64,000 bases of DNA from an uncultured Lachnospiraceae bacterium (GTDB lineage: Bacteria > Bacillota > Clostridia > Lachnospirales > Lachnospiraceae), in the NCBI GenBank assembly GCA_910585995.1, contig CAJUGG010000094.1:17615-81614 (forward strand), given 5' to 3'. A program made the position numbers and the translations under genes. The notes below the pieces were generated by a model. That model did no database searches and was not told the DNA's origin. It worked only from the letters and a program-made list of their open reading frames with translations. Shown here one piece after another: positions 15,601 to 23,587 of the stretch (within the stretch, counting starts at the first letter, position 1; each line of letters begins with the position of its first letter).

Positions 15601-17819
15601 TTTTCATTTTGTTCCAGTTGATGCGCTTCATCAAGAAAAAGGATTCCTCCGCGTGCATCTTCTACAATCTCTGTCAAGTGAACACTTCCATTCAAAAGAT
15701 CAGCGGCTCTACATTCAATGACATTATTGACTTTTCTGCGCAAAACTCCTAAGTGTCCTAATATTTCACCCATTCGGCGTGCCACTGTTGTCTTTCCGGT
15801 TCCCGGCGCCCCGGAAAAAATATAATTTCCAGGAGCTGGTTCTTCGACTCCCCAGAGAATATTTCTGCTTAAGTTTTTTAAAAACTTCTTTACATTTGTA
15901 AGGCCAATCATCTTGTCTATCTCAGCGATAGCTTCATCTATATTTTGACTTCTTGGATCCAGACAATGCTGAAGATTTTCTGGAATATCAGCAGGACTTA
16001 GTTCAAGTCTTTTGCTTTCCTTTCCCTCCGTGATCATTCTTACACTGCAACGCTTTTTCATTGCTGTTAATAAAGTCTCTGCTTCTCCGGCATTTCCCCA
16101 TCCTCTCGTCTTTCCCCCGACCCACGCTTCACAAAAATTGGGCAGCAGTTCTTCAAGTTCCTCTCCTATAATGACATCTTCAGGATCTTCCCGAACCATC
16201 AGCTCTAAGATCTGCTGCATTTCTTCTGCGGAATAGTCTTCTAAGATATATTCATTAGGAAATCTCCTTGCCAGTCCATCGTTTTCTCTCATCAGCCGAT
16301 CGATCTCTGCCGGATAGCCTGCAAGAACTACCGCAAACTGTCCTTCATAGGTAGATAAATCATTCACCAACTGATTAATAGCTTCTATTCCATGTGGATT
16401 TGTTGCCAATGCATATGCTTCGTCAATAAACAGGACACCGCCCATGGCTTCCTGTACTCTGTTTCTTACAAGTCCAGCTGTCCCGCCCACATTTTGAGAG
16501 ATCAGGTCAGATGCTGAACACTCCACCAATTGTCCCTGCGGGAGTAATGATAATTGATAATACAACATTCCCATCAATCTGGCAATCGTTGTTTTTCCAG
16601 TTCCCGAATTTCCCTTTAATCGCATATTCAATGCATGTCCGCGAACAGCCTGCGTATTGGACAGTGGAGTAAAACGGCTGTAACTTATTGGCTCTCGATT
16701 GCCGGATTGCAGTTGCCTTAGTTTTGATACATACCATTCTCTGATGTAAGTTTTTACTCCTTTTTGAATTACTTTCCCCTTATCATCTTGCTTATCATTC
16801 AATCCAATCAAACGATTTAGCTGCTCCATTGGAGCGAGATACCTGGCTTCACCAGTAAATTCTCTCCAATTTTCTGCTGAAAGTTCTCTTTGTGGATCTT
16901 CAGACACACAACGGTCTAATCGTGTCAGCAGATTCCTTAACCCCCATTTCTGGCGTGCACACGAGGCGGCTAATTCGTCTGATAATTTACGCATATCCTT
17001 AACCGCGATCTGTAACCTGCCCTCTGAACGAAAACGCATATAATTTAATAAATTCATAATTTCAGCACTGTTAGGCGTTCTAAGAGAAATTACCCTGTTC
17101 GTTTCAGGAGATCCTGTCTCTATACGGTTCAGCAAAACGTTTTGAACAAATCGTGACCATTGATTGGTTGCTCCGCCAAGGCTTTGATTCACACTGTCAG
17201 CCAAGGTAGATATCGATGTCTCCCTAAACATGTAAATCACAATACTCTGGTTTGTGCTATGATAGGATTGCAGTTCTTCCAGGATTGCCATCTCCTGAAC
17301 ACCCATGGAACTGATTAAAGAATCCACATTGCTAAGTACAAGAGCGCAACGATAACGTGAAAATCTTAATAATGAAGTTACTTGCTCCCAACTTATTCTG
17401 ATCGCCTGTCTGCCCATATGCAGCGGGCTGTTATTTTCTTGTATCGGAGTTCTGTCATCTCCTGTCACACCCGCTTGCTGCACATTCGTGTTTCTGTTTC
17501 TTCTCCTGTGTCCTAATGGAGCTGTTGCCACAATGCTGCCAGAAGAAGTATCTGAGGGCAGAACTGTAATATTTCCTGTATCATTTCCGCGTAATATATC
17601 ATATGACGCCTGATCATAGCAAAATAACATATTGATGCTGTCCAAAAAGAAAACAGCAGAAAATCCCTGTTCATAACGTAAATAATGATGAATTTCATAT
17701 TTTACGTCCGACAGTTGAAGCATATCATTGCAAAACTGATCGTTTGTGTATCCAGTAACTATGTAATGCCCATCCAGGCAAAGTTCTTTATCAAAATAGG
17801 AATGATTCCTTCCGAGCAT
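12669..17819 (-). CDS. Giant four-module AAA+ ATPase with C-terminal trypsin-like protease
   Basis: A 1716-aa cytoplasmic protein. Residues 1-340 are unrecognised, partly NTPase-like. Three modules look active and resemble the CbbX/SpoVK group: Walker A at 403-410 (GNSGTGKT), 670-677 (GAPGTGKT) and 1250-1257 (GNPGVGKT), with Walker B motifs LFIDEAYAL, LFLDEAHQL and LFIDEAHQL and LAGYP-type sensor loops. Module 3, near 964, has GPEGSGRHT (lysine missing) and no acidic Walker B, so it looks inactive. The tail from about 1515 is a trypsin-fold protease with H1550 (TCAHV), D1588 (DCDMAV) and S1668 (GNSGSPV). The start ATG has GAAGG in front. It probably remodels or unfolds proteins and controls the attached protease. 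The target is unknown. Confidence 0.85.
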   Translation of the reverse strand: MLGRNHSYFDKELCLDGHYIVTGYTNDQFCNDMLQLSDVKYEIHHYLRYEQGFSAVFFLDSINMLFCYDQASYDILRGNDTGNITVLPSDTSSGSIVATAPLGHRRRNRNTNVQQAGVTGDDRTPIQENNSPLHMGRQAIRISWEQVTSLLRFSRYRCALVLSNVDSLISSMGVQEMAILEELQSYHSTNQSIVIYMFRETSISTLADSVNQSLGGATNQWSRFVQNVLLNRIETGSPETNRVISLRTPNSAEIMNLLNYMRFRSEGRLQIAVKDMRKLSDELAASCARQKWGLRNLLTRLDRCVSEDPQRELSAENWREFTGEARYLAPMEQLNRLIGLNDKQDDKGKVIQKGVKTYIREWYVSKLRQLQSGNREPISYSRFTPLSNTQAVRGHALNMRLKGNSGTGKTTIARLMGMLYYQLSLLPQGQLVECSASDLISQNVGGTAGLVRNRVQEAMGGVLFIDEAYALATNPHGIEAINQLVNDLSTYEGQFAVVLAGYPAEIDRLMRENDGLARRFPNEYILEDYSAEEMQQILELMVREDPEDVIIGEELEELLPNFCEAWVGGKTRGWGNAGEAETLLTAMKKRCSVRMITEGKESKRLELSPADIPENLQHCLDPRSQNIDEAIAEIDKMIGLTNVKKFLKNLSRNILWGVEEPAPGNYIFSGAPGTGKTTVARRMGEILGHLGVLRRKVNNVIECRAADLLNGSVHLTEIVEDARGGILFLDEAHQLEQNENGHSIIRELVPLIEDPEIHADTCFICAGYPAEMKRFLTVDQGLSRRFPINHRIRFDDYTASELVQILEVMAAERGERTDGPEFQAYRLRSKVALEHYLEHKPLHFGNGGFIRDVYLPESIAARTKRLNRKYMGDENSIISKEQVEKVDVLERKTLTEEDIPESFLQFAGPVGRVPKGERNTKTLLSELYGKSELVEYIESLFVQGEEDVFFDGKTDVGMHYSIAGPEGSGRHTSIRTMAFARKELGFLEKDDVIFAGKADLEAGYVGQTAAKTQNIIEQAVGGTLVITYPSTMLPKNANDNTFGPEALGVIVSAMGEHFSDLCVVFLDTVDGMEEFLKMFPSVRSHLSRQFVFDDLGYEDMFHIFDLKTRDSMEFEDDVKNLLPDIFLNWVSDKGGLGDAVLSWGNGKEIEQLISELIQNWKREKGTIFTSEIMDHGSAYTLKKRFITRTMFPKNMEKYMVSNRILSEHALQELEAMTGLKRVKDSIHVIERRLRRMPNGTVNPGLYCYIGNPGVGKTTIARLMGGILKATGTLSQGHVIIRTARQMCDHVNEFDQIIKLAKNGILFIDEAHQLAETINGRTVIKKLLTVLEDTEIIKDTCIILAGYPRDMAVLFEADSGLASRFGTANSVIQFDDYTPEELVEILDHMALNANSVLQIGTPYPLRLSDGYRKRSLELFHRIVKGGNSDFGNARFVRNYLHDSVDELLERLDLEYGIEGKAPMDVADYLTEQDIPKKFRSIVSRKRRRAVIPEADMIFACENKITDNNLAEKVHEYSQSIVLLEIYSKGIKQGEGTGSIVTTTGHILTCAHVIKGADRIRARIYNPGMAGGDYRWFECEILDPVFGDCDMAVIQMKGINFKPVTLRPADIEIQSGEETLLIGFPLGAILTGNRVEDLAASHFSGRIASVQSVEDITRYYIDTTGLHGNSGSPVISKSDGCMIGVFSGSIIPCKDGSLDELNFFYPIRYFWDKYVMKG

Positions 17820-17853
17820 ATCAATACCTTCCCCTAACTAACGAGTTGCCACT

Positions 17854-19422
17854 TTATACCACTCCTCTGGCATTATGATCTGGTTTGATGACTTCAAAAG
17901 AGCGTTCTGTTCTCCACTGTTGTATATTGGTTACTTCTGTTCTATTTGATGCAGTATTCTCAAAACCAGGTACAGTACACACCTCAGATTGTTCCAGACC
18001 AAGCCCTGACAGAGATGACAAGAGATCCCTCGCAATTTCATCACCATGTTCTTCATTTAGACTTCCGTACTCTATAATATCAGATTCCAATTGGTTCCCA
18101 ATGGATCCATTTTCCTGAACAACAGGGGTCTGGGTAATGACAATTTCAAAACGGGTTACAGGATTTCTCAAATGTAACCTATGCGCAGACCGCTGATCAT
18201 TCCCCTGATAACTATGATCCATGACAGAAAGCCCCATCTCACCTAACTGATCTGCAATATCCTGTGCAATCTCGCCTCTGTCCTGACTTGCATAAAAAGC
18301 TTCCACTGCAAACATCGAAGTATCGTCAATCTCACGACTGATTTGAAGACCCGCAGACTGGATTCCATCCAAATCAGAAAACGCTAACTCCTCCGGCCGT
18401 TCTAGCTGTTCTTCCAGAGATTCTAAACGAGATTCTATTGCAGATAAATCCCCTGCACTCCAACAGTCAACATCAACCGCGGCGTCTGGTTCCTCCGGCA
18501 ATGCAAATCTTCTGCTTGCTTCTAATTGTGCTGTTGCAGCACCAATCATCTGTCTTGTTGCTTCTAGTCGAAGCTGCCATCTTTGTTCTGCACTTACTGC
18601 ATCCTGATAAAGCCTGTATGCCTCCTCAAGAGCAGATCTTGCTTCGCGGCGGGCCGTCGCTGAATTCTCAGGAATATTAGATGCATCTTGGATCTCTCTT
18701 CGTGCGGAATCACTGGCATCTGTCACTGGTTTTAATCTTCCAGGACATAAAAGCTCCACACGATAATTCTCTTGTATTTCTTCCAGCAGCATCTGTGTCA
18801 TTCTCTCATATTCACGCGCCATCTCCAGCAGAGTTCCATGATTGCGGGCAGTAGCCTGAATGGCCGAATCCATATGGTCCAGTCGGTCGTGAACACTTTG
18901 TAATTCAGACTCTACCTGTTCTTCCAGCGCATGCATTTCTCCCTCAAGTCTCTGATTATTCTGACGCATTGCCTCTTCAATCCTTCGATTGTTTGTGTTG
19001 ATGGCATTTGCCACATCCTCTCTTGTCTGATCTAAAGCATTCGAAAATTCGGATCTTGTTCTTGAGAGCTCACTTGTAAAATTCTGGTGCATCTCCCGCA
19101 CACGCTCTTCATTTTCCTGTGACAGTTCCTGAAATCTTATATTACTGTCTTTTATGGTTTGCTGTAATTGCGCACGCAATGCCTGTGCCTCTCTGGTCGC
19201 TGCCGCTCCTTGTTCCTCCAATCGCTGATTCAAATGATCCAGATGACGATTCATGGTGCGTGCTTGGTTTCTGTATTCTGCCAGGGCTGCTTCATTTTTT
19301 GCACTCAGTTGATTCAAAAGCCGGTTGCTCTCCTGAAGACTCGTGGCCCGTGCAGCTCTGTTCCTTAGATCTCTCAGTTCATTATCAGATATTGTTGTAT
19401 ATGTAGTCTTTCTGCCACTCAT
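17854..19422 (-). CDS. Long coiled-coil protein of the Hsp70/AAA+ island
   Basis: A 522-aa protein. Residues 25-215 form an almost uninterrupted heptad-rich coiled coil rich in Gln, Asn, Glu and Arg. A second helical zone runs to about 340 (SALEEAYRLYQDAVSAEQRW). A compact C-terminal region (about 375-500) has mixed composition: IAQDIADQLGEMGLSVMD, then HLRNPVTRFEIVITQTP, suggesting a small alpha/beta domain. There is no membrane segment. I recognise no family. The start ATG at 19422 follows AGGAG and overlaps the end of the radical-SAM gene by 38 bases. It may be a scaffold or filament-like substrate for the chaperones and AAA+ protein; that is inference from context. Confidence 0.6.
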   Translation of the reverse strand: MSGRKTTYTTISDNELRDLRNRAARATSLQESNRLLNQLSAKNEAALAEYRNQARTMNRHLDHLNQRLEEQGAAATREAQALRAQLQQTIKDSNIRFQELSQENEERVREMHQNFTSELSRTRSEFSNALDQTREDVANAINTNNRRIEEAMRQNNQRLEGEMHALEEQVESELQSVHDRLDHMDSAIQATARNHGTLLEMAREYERMTQMLLEEIQENYRVELLCPGRLKPVTDASDSARREIQDASNIPENSATARREARSALEEAYRLYQDAVSAEQRWQLRLEATRQMIGAATAQLEASRRFALPEEPDAAVDVDCWSAGDLSAIESRLESLEEQLERPEELAFSDLDGIQSAGLQISREIDDTSMFAVEAFYASQDRGEIAQDIADQLGEMGLSVMDHSYQGNDQRSAHRLHLRNPVTRFEIVITQTPVVQENGSIGNQLESDIIEYGSLNEEHGDEIARDLLSSLSGLGLEQSEVCTVPGFENTASNRTEVTNIQQWRTERSFEVIKPDHNARGVV

Positions 19423-19999
19423 ATTTTTTCTCTCCTATGGACTTATTATTGGGAATCCCTATTTCATGAACATAGATTCCATGATAAAAAGTTTCATGTT
19501 CTCTGCCTTCTGAGCCATATGCATTCTCATAGACCTTATATCTGTCTGTCAAAAATAAAGTTCTTTGATTAGAGGAGCCACGCAGACCCTTGCTGTCGTC
19601 AAGTTCTTTTATATAGGGGCCATCTATCAATAGATCTATGTTGGATATCAATTTTTTAGCTGCATCATCCTTCAATAAATCTTCATATTGATATCCGGTA
19701 TACACAATCACACCCATATCTCTTTTTGCTCGGATTCTGCTTAATAAATCAGATAATTCCTCTGCCTGAAGAAACGGTTCGCCTCCGCTTATCGTGATAC
19801 CATCCGCTTTTGAAAGCACAATCTCATATGCCAATGCATCGATCTTTATAGGTATACCCATCTCCATATTCTTTGCACTCTCTGCAATGCACCCCAAGCA
19901 ATTCTGCATACATCCCTGCACCCACAGAACATACCTTGTACCTGGCCCTAGTACATGAACTGCAGGTTCTTTCATATAAACATAGATAAAATCCCTCAT
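19385..19999 (-). CDS. Radical-SAM activating enzyme (NrdG/PflA-like)
   Basis: A 204-aa protein. The 4Fe-4S motif is C30-x3-C34-x2-C37 in WVQGCMQNCLGC, followed by GITISGGEPFLQ (SAM-binding GGE) at about residue 90 and the VIVYTGYQYEDLL strand typical of anaerobic ribonucleotide reductase activators. Family members generate a glycyl radical on a partner enzyme, but no glycyl-radical enzyme is encoded anywhere in the island. The C-terminal 40 residues (after LFLTDRYKVY) are unlike NrdG. It is the seventh gene of the operon, 13 bases after its upstream neighbour. It may modify one of the island proteins, an inference with no direct support. Confidence 0.8.
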   Translation of the reverse strand: MRDFIYVYMKEPAVHVLGPGTRYVLWVQGCMQNCLGCIAESAKNMEMGIPIKIDALAYEIVLSKADGITISGGEPFLQAEELSDLLSRIRAKRDMGVIVYTGYQYEDLLKDDAAKKLISNIDLLIDGPYIKELDDSKGLRGSSNQRTLFLTDRYKVYENAYGSEGREHETFYHGIYVHEIGIPNNKSIGEKKYEWQKDYIYNNI

Positions 20000-20012
20000 C
20001 TAGCCTCCCACG

Positions 20013-21251
20013 TCATTGCCTTGCTCTGCGTCTTACACGCTGAAGATCTTTCTGTGCTGCATCTGCACATCTTGTTAAAATATTGTCAATATCACGTAAA
20101 TTCTGACGTGTATCCTCTAGTTTTTTCTTTATGCCTGGAACTTGTCCTACATCTAATGTTCTCTTTAAGTCAACATTTTCCGGATGTTCCAAGCCTTTGA
20201 TCATTGCTTCCAATGGAGATTCTACCGCGTCATACCAGTTACTGTATTCTTTATGCCTGCTCTGACACTTCATCAAATTCTCTGCAAGCTGATTGGCTGT
20301 GCTTTCCGTATGGTCAAGAAATTCCTCCTGATTCTTTATATACATCTTTAATTCATCCAGTGATGATGTGATCAGATCTGTCAGATTCGTGGTCAGTGTA
20401 TGTCTTTCTTCGTCATATATGGTGTTCTGTTGATTCAGGCTTTCCCATCTGTTGGTGAGTATCTCAGTCGCGACCTTATTTTCTTCTACGACAGGTATCA
20501 GCTCATCTATCCTATTCTGAAGGTTTTTTTGTTTTTCCGGACTATATTCTGTCTCGGCGTTTTGTAGCTCTAAAAGTACTTTTTCTAATTCTTTATAGTT
20601 GTCCTTTAGCTGAACGATCTCTTCTGGAATATCCGCAATCGCTTTCTTTGTATGGCTAATCTCTTTCGTTACTTCATCTTTCTCTTCTTCCAGCTTTTGA
20701 TATTGCTCTTTTAACGTCCGAAGCTTCTCTTTCTGAGCGGACAACGTCTGGAACAATTGATCGTTACTGCACTTTTGTTCTTCTATCATTTCCGGTCTGC
20801 ACTCTTTGAGCATCTTATCCAGACCTTCTTTGATGGTTTTTTGCTCTTTTAATCCTTTTCTTAGATGTTCGATTCGTATTTGCAATTCTTTATTCGTTGC
20901 GACTGCTTCTTCATACTGCGATTGCAGCGATGAAGCGTGATCTTTCTTTCCCTGTATCTTGCTCAAGATCTCCTGCAGTTCCCCACGAATCGTCTCGTCA
21001 CTGTTTTCATTTGAATCCGCATGAAACTCATAGAATCGATTCACTCTGACAGCAAAACTTAGATAATTTGCGTAAACCTCGTCCGTGATCCCGTCATTGC
21101 CCTCACTGGGAAATACGCGTTCAGCCATCTTTAACAGTGCATTACATGTAGAAAGCAGCGATACTGCCAAATCTGTTCCATCCAGCTTTTCAATCTGTTT
21201 TGCCTCTTGTTCTATCTGTCTTTTTAATTTCCGTTTATCTGTGTTTTGCAT
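20013..21251 (-). CDS. Coiled-coil protein (412 aa)
   Basis: A cytoplasmic, highly charged protein. After a short globular head (about residues 20-75, AVSLLSTCNALLKMAERVF) it is almost entirely coiled coil (about 85-370) with Lys/Glu/Gln/Leu heptads, for example LKEQYQKLEEEKDEVTKE. A basic tail RVRRRARQ ends the protein. There are two in-frame ATGs; the inner one at 21251 is preceded by GGAGGGG, which itself begins at the outer ATG, so the inner start is preferred. No family is recognised. It sits between the degenerate Hsp70-like gene and the radical-SAM gene with 13-15-base spacing. Confidence 0.6.
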   Translation of the reverse strand: MQNTDKRKLKRQIEQEAKQIEKLDGTDLAVSLLSTCNALLKMAERVFPSEGNDGITDEVYANYLSFAVRVNRFYEFHADSNENSDETIRGELQEILSKIQGKKDHASSLQSQYEEAVATNKELQIRIEHLRKGLKEQKTIKEGLDKMLKECRPEMIEEQKCSNDQLFQTLSAQKEKLRTLKEQYQKLEEEKDEVTKEISHTKKAIADIPEEIVQLKDNYKELEKVLLELQNAETEYSPEKQKNLQNRIDELIPVVEENKVATEILTNRWESLNQQNTIYDEERHTLTTNLTDLITSSLDELKMYIKNQEEFLDHTESTANQLAENLMKCQSRHKEYSNWYDAVESPLEAMIKGLEHPENVDLKRTLDVGQVPGIKKKLEDTRQNLRDIDNILTRCADAAQKDLQRVRRRARQ

Positions 21252-21266
21252 AATCCCCTCCATACA

Positions 21267-22217
21267 TCAGACAACAGGAATATCGTATATCCGTGTCGGA
21301 TGATGATATCTTCTAATCCGTATCACAGGTTTTCTGTTCACAACAAAAGCTCCAATCTCAATGACATCGCACTCAAGCGCTTCCAACGAATATGGAAGAT
21401 CTATAAGTTTTTTTTTCAAATGGATCTCAAACTCCAACGGTTCACCAGCAGCGACCAAAATCGGCTCCAAATACTTTAGTTCCTCAATCTTAGCCGCTTC
21501 ATCCAAAACAGGAATTTTTTCTTTTTCTTTTGCTCCATCAGCTTTCACAAGTTTTATAAAAATATTTTGCTTTGATTCTATTTCTTTGTTGTATGCTTGT
21601 TCACCTATCGATGCAATCTCATCCGCCTGATCCGAATAGTTGTCGCTCACAAAACGATCATCCGCTAAAAATGGATCAAAAGTCAGAAAATCTTTGATAC
21701 AATACGTAATCGGATAATACAATGCCGCTTTTCCTACAATCATAAATCTGGAATCACTTTCATCAAATTGGGTTTCAGACCACAAATCGTCCAGTTCTGA
21801 CAATAGTTTCTCTAATCTGCTGCATGCGGTTGTGAATATTTTATCAAATCCGGCACAATCGAGATCTATGCCTAATGTATCCTTAAAACCAGGATTCATC
21901 TGCTTCTCTGACTGATAATACATCCTCATTTTTTTATTGAAAGCGTCTATATTTGTATTTATACAATTACTGATACTGTCTTGTCGTCTTGTCACCTTGC
22001 AAAATGACTGGTTGATATCATCCATGCAGGAACCTTTTTCAGACAGTGTCTTTATGCGGACCGTTTTGATCTGGCCCTCTTTTGTGCATGTACAGAAGCC
22101 AACAGAGTAGTCATCTGCATGAAAAATCACCATATGCAGCAAAGACGGAAGATCTTTTTTATCCTTATTTCTGCTATACTCATAAAAACTAATCGCTTCA
22201 AAAAGAGAAATCGCCAT
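21267..22217 (-). CDS. Possible degenerate Hsp70/ASKHA-fold protein (316 aa)
   Basis: I recognise no family with certainty. Two stretches line up with Hsp70 landmarks: HMVIFHADDYSVGFCTC followed by GQIKTVRI resembles the phosphate-2 strand and hairpin, and FMIVGKAALYYPITYCIKDF followed by DQADEIASIGEQAY resembles the adenosine motif (GGASxxPxV..I) and the A-x-GAA helix. The catalytic Asp-Gly and GG residues are not kept, and no phosphate-1 loop is visible. This suggests a shortened, inactive relative of the two Hsp70s encoded upstream in the operon. The start ATG at 22217 follows GAGGTG. Confidence in it being a gene is high; in the fold, low. Confidence 0.5.
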   Translation of the reverse strand: MAISLFEAISFYEYSRNKDKKDLPSLLHMVIFHADDYSVGFCTCTKEGQIKTVRIKTLSEKGSCMDDINQSFCKVTRRQDSISNCINTNIDAFNKKMRMYYQSEKQMNPGFKDTLGIDLDCAGFDKIFTTACSRLEKLLSELDDLWSETQFDESDSRFMIVGKAALYYPITYCIKDFLTFDPFLADDRFVSDNYSDQADEIASIGEQAYNKEIESKQNIFIKLVKADGAKEKEKIPVLDEAAKIEELKYLEPILVAAGEPLEFEIHLKKKLIDLPYSLEALECDVIEIGAFVVNRKPVIRIRRYHHPTRIYDIPVV

Positions 22218-22231
22218 ATGTTACACCTCAT

Positions 22232-23572
22232 CTATACAGAAACTACAGCCTGAATGACGACGTCATCTTCACTGGAATCATTGATCTTCTTAGCCACACC
22301 TGGAACCATACAGCCTTTTATTTTATAATCTTTAGTATCATCAAAATTACTGTCATCTTCCAGAACATGCCACACTTCATCAAACCTGCTGCCACTTTCC
22401 GGATAGAATACATACAGATCCAAGCCATTTAAGGATAATTCAAACTTGCGAAGGAACGTTGTCAATGTTTTGTTGAGTTTCTTCAGGCCTTCCATCGTTG
22501 GTGATGAACTTTTATCTGATTCTAGTTGGAGCAGTTCTCCGGCGATCAGTTTATCGACATTCACGATGTGGTATAGTTCCACATAGCGCTCGGCAAGCGG
22601 GCGCAACTCATGTGGATACAGTGACACCTGCCATCGGTGAAGATGACCATAAAAATCTTCTTTGATACTGGAAAGCTCCTCAATCGCCGTACTCAGTGTC
22701 TTCACCCAGGCTGCCTGTAAGTCATTGGTTTTATCACACAAATCATTGTGGATGGCTTCTGCTTGTCCAAGCGCTTTTCTGTTTTTATCCAACGCCACGT
22801 TCAAGTCATCTTCTATGGATTTTTTTAACTCATCCCGCTCCTGTTTCAAAAACATCTGCACCATCTCTTTCGATAGCGTCCTGGCAGTGTCTGTTCTATT
22901 ATTCTTATGATAGTTCGCCTGTGCCTCTGATTTCATCTTTTCAGCTTCAAGTTTTGCACCCGCAACAGTCTTATCTGCTTTTATTTTCGCATCTTCGATC
23001 ATTGCTTCCGCCTGTTTTTGAGCTTCGGCTACAATTATTTCTCCCTGTCTTTTTGCTTCTTCTATGGCAGTTTCAGCTTGTCTTTGTACTTCCATGATTT
23101 TGGTTTCTTCTTGTCTCACATTCGACTGCTGTTCTTTTTTCAAAAAGTTTACATGATAATTTTGTCCTGCTTTTCTTGTACGAGAAAGCACAACATAGAT
23201 ATTTTGAAAACTGTATATAGAACTATTTTGATGCTCATATGCAGACCAGTCACTCCAAGCTATTTGCTGGTTATGTATTAATCCGGGTATCACGATATAT
23301 GGTATATATCTTTCTGAATCAGCTTTAGGCAATCCACTGAGCAATTGATTTGCATCGTTCAAACTGCTATATGCAATTGCCTCTAAGTGCACTTTATTTT
23401 CAATCAGAATATTAATCAATTCACAGAATCCTTGTATTTTATATTCCTCAACAACCGCATCACGCAGTCTTGTAAAATATGTTTTCGCATCTATCCGACC
23501 GAGCATGGAATTTCCGTAGCCAGCTTGGTATATGTTCCATGCATCATTTATAACTTGCCTATCATTCCCCAT
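22232..23572 (-). CDS. Coiled-coil protein with GrpE-like C-terminal domain
   Basis: A 446-aa protein. Residues 1-150 form a globular head (YIPYIVIPGLIHNQQIAWSD). Residues 150-235 are a long Ala/Glu/Lys/Gln coiled coil with near 11-residue periodicity (AEAQKQAEAMIEDAKIKAD). A further helical region to about 385 precedes a C-terminal segment resembling the beta-domain of GrpE: GLDLYVFYPESGSRFDEVWH, an acidic loop, then IKGCMVPGVAKKI and a closing IQAVVSV strand. GrpE is the nucleotide-exchange factor of Hsp70, and two Hsp70-like genes lie directly upstream with 13-15-base spacing. The GrpE assignment is inference from pattern and context, not a firm family call. Confidence 0.55.
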   Translation of the reverse strand: MGNDRQVINDAWNIYQAGYGNSMLGRIDAKTYFTRLRDAVVEEYKIQGFCELINILIENKVHLEAIAYSSLNDANQLLSGLPKADSERYIPYIVIPGLIHNQQIAWSDWSAYEHQNSSIYSFQNIYVVLSRTRKAGQNYHVNFLKKEQQSNVRQEETKIMEVQRQAETAIEEAKRQGEIIVAEAQKQAEAMIEDAKIKADKTVAGAKLEAEKMKSEAQANYHKNNRTDTARTLSKEMVQMFLKQERDELKKSIEDDLNVALDKNRKALGQAEAIHNDLCDKTNDLQAAWVKTLSTAIEELSSIKEDFYGHLHRWQVSLYPHELRPLAERYVELYHIVNVDKLIAGELLQLESDKSSSPTMEGLKKLNKTLTTFLRKFELSLNGLDLYVFYPESGSRFDEVWHVLEDDSNFDDTKDYKIKGCMVPGVAKKINDSSEDDVVIQAVVSV

Positions 23573-23587
23573 AAAAAAACCCCCTTT

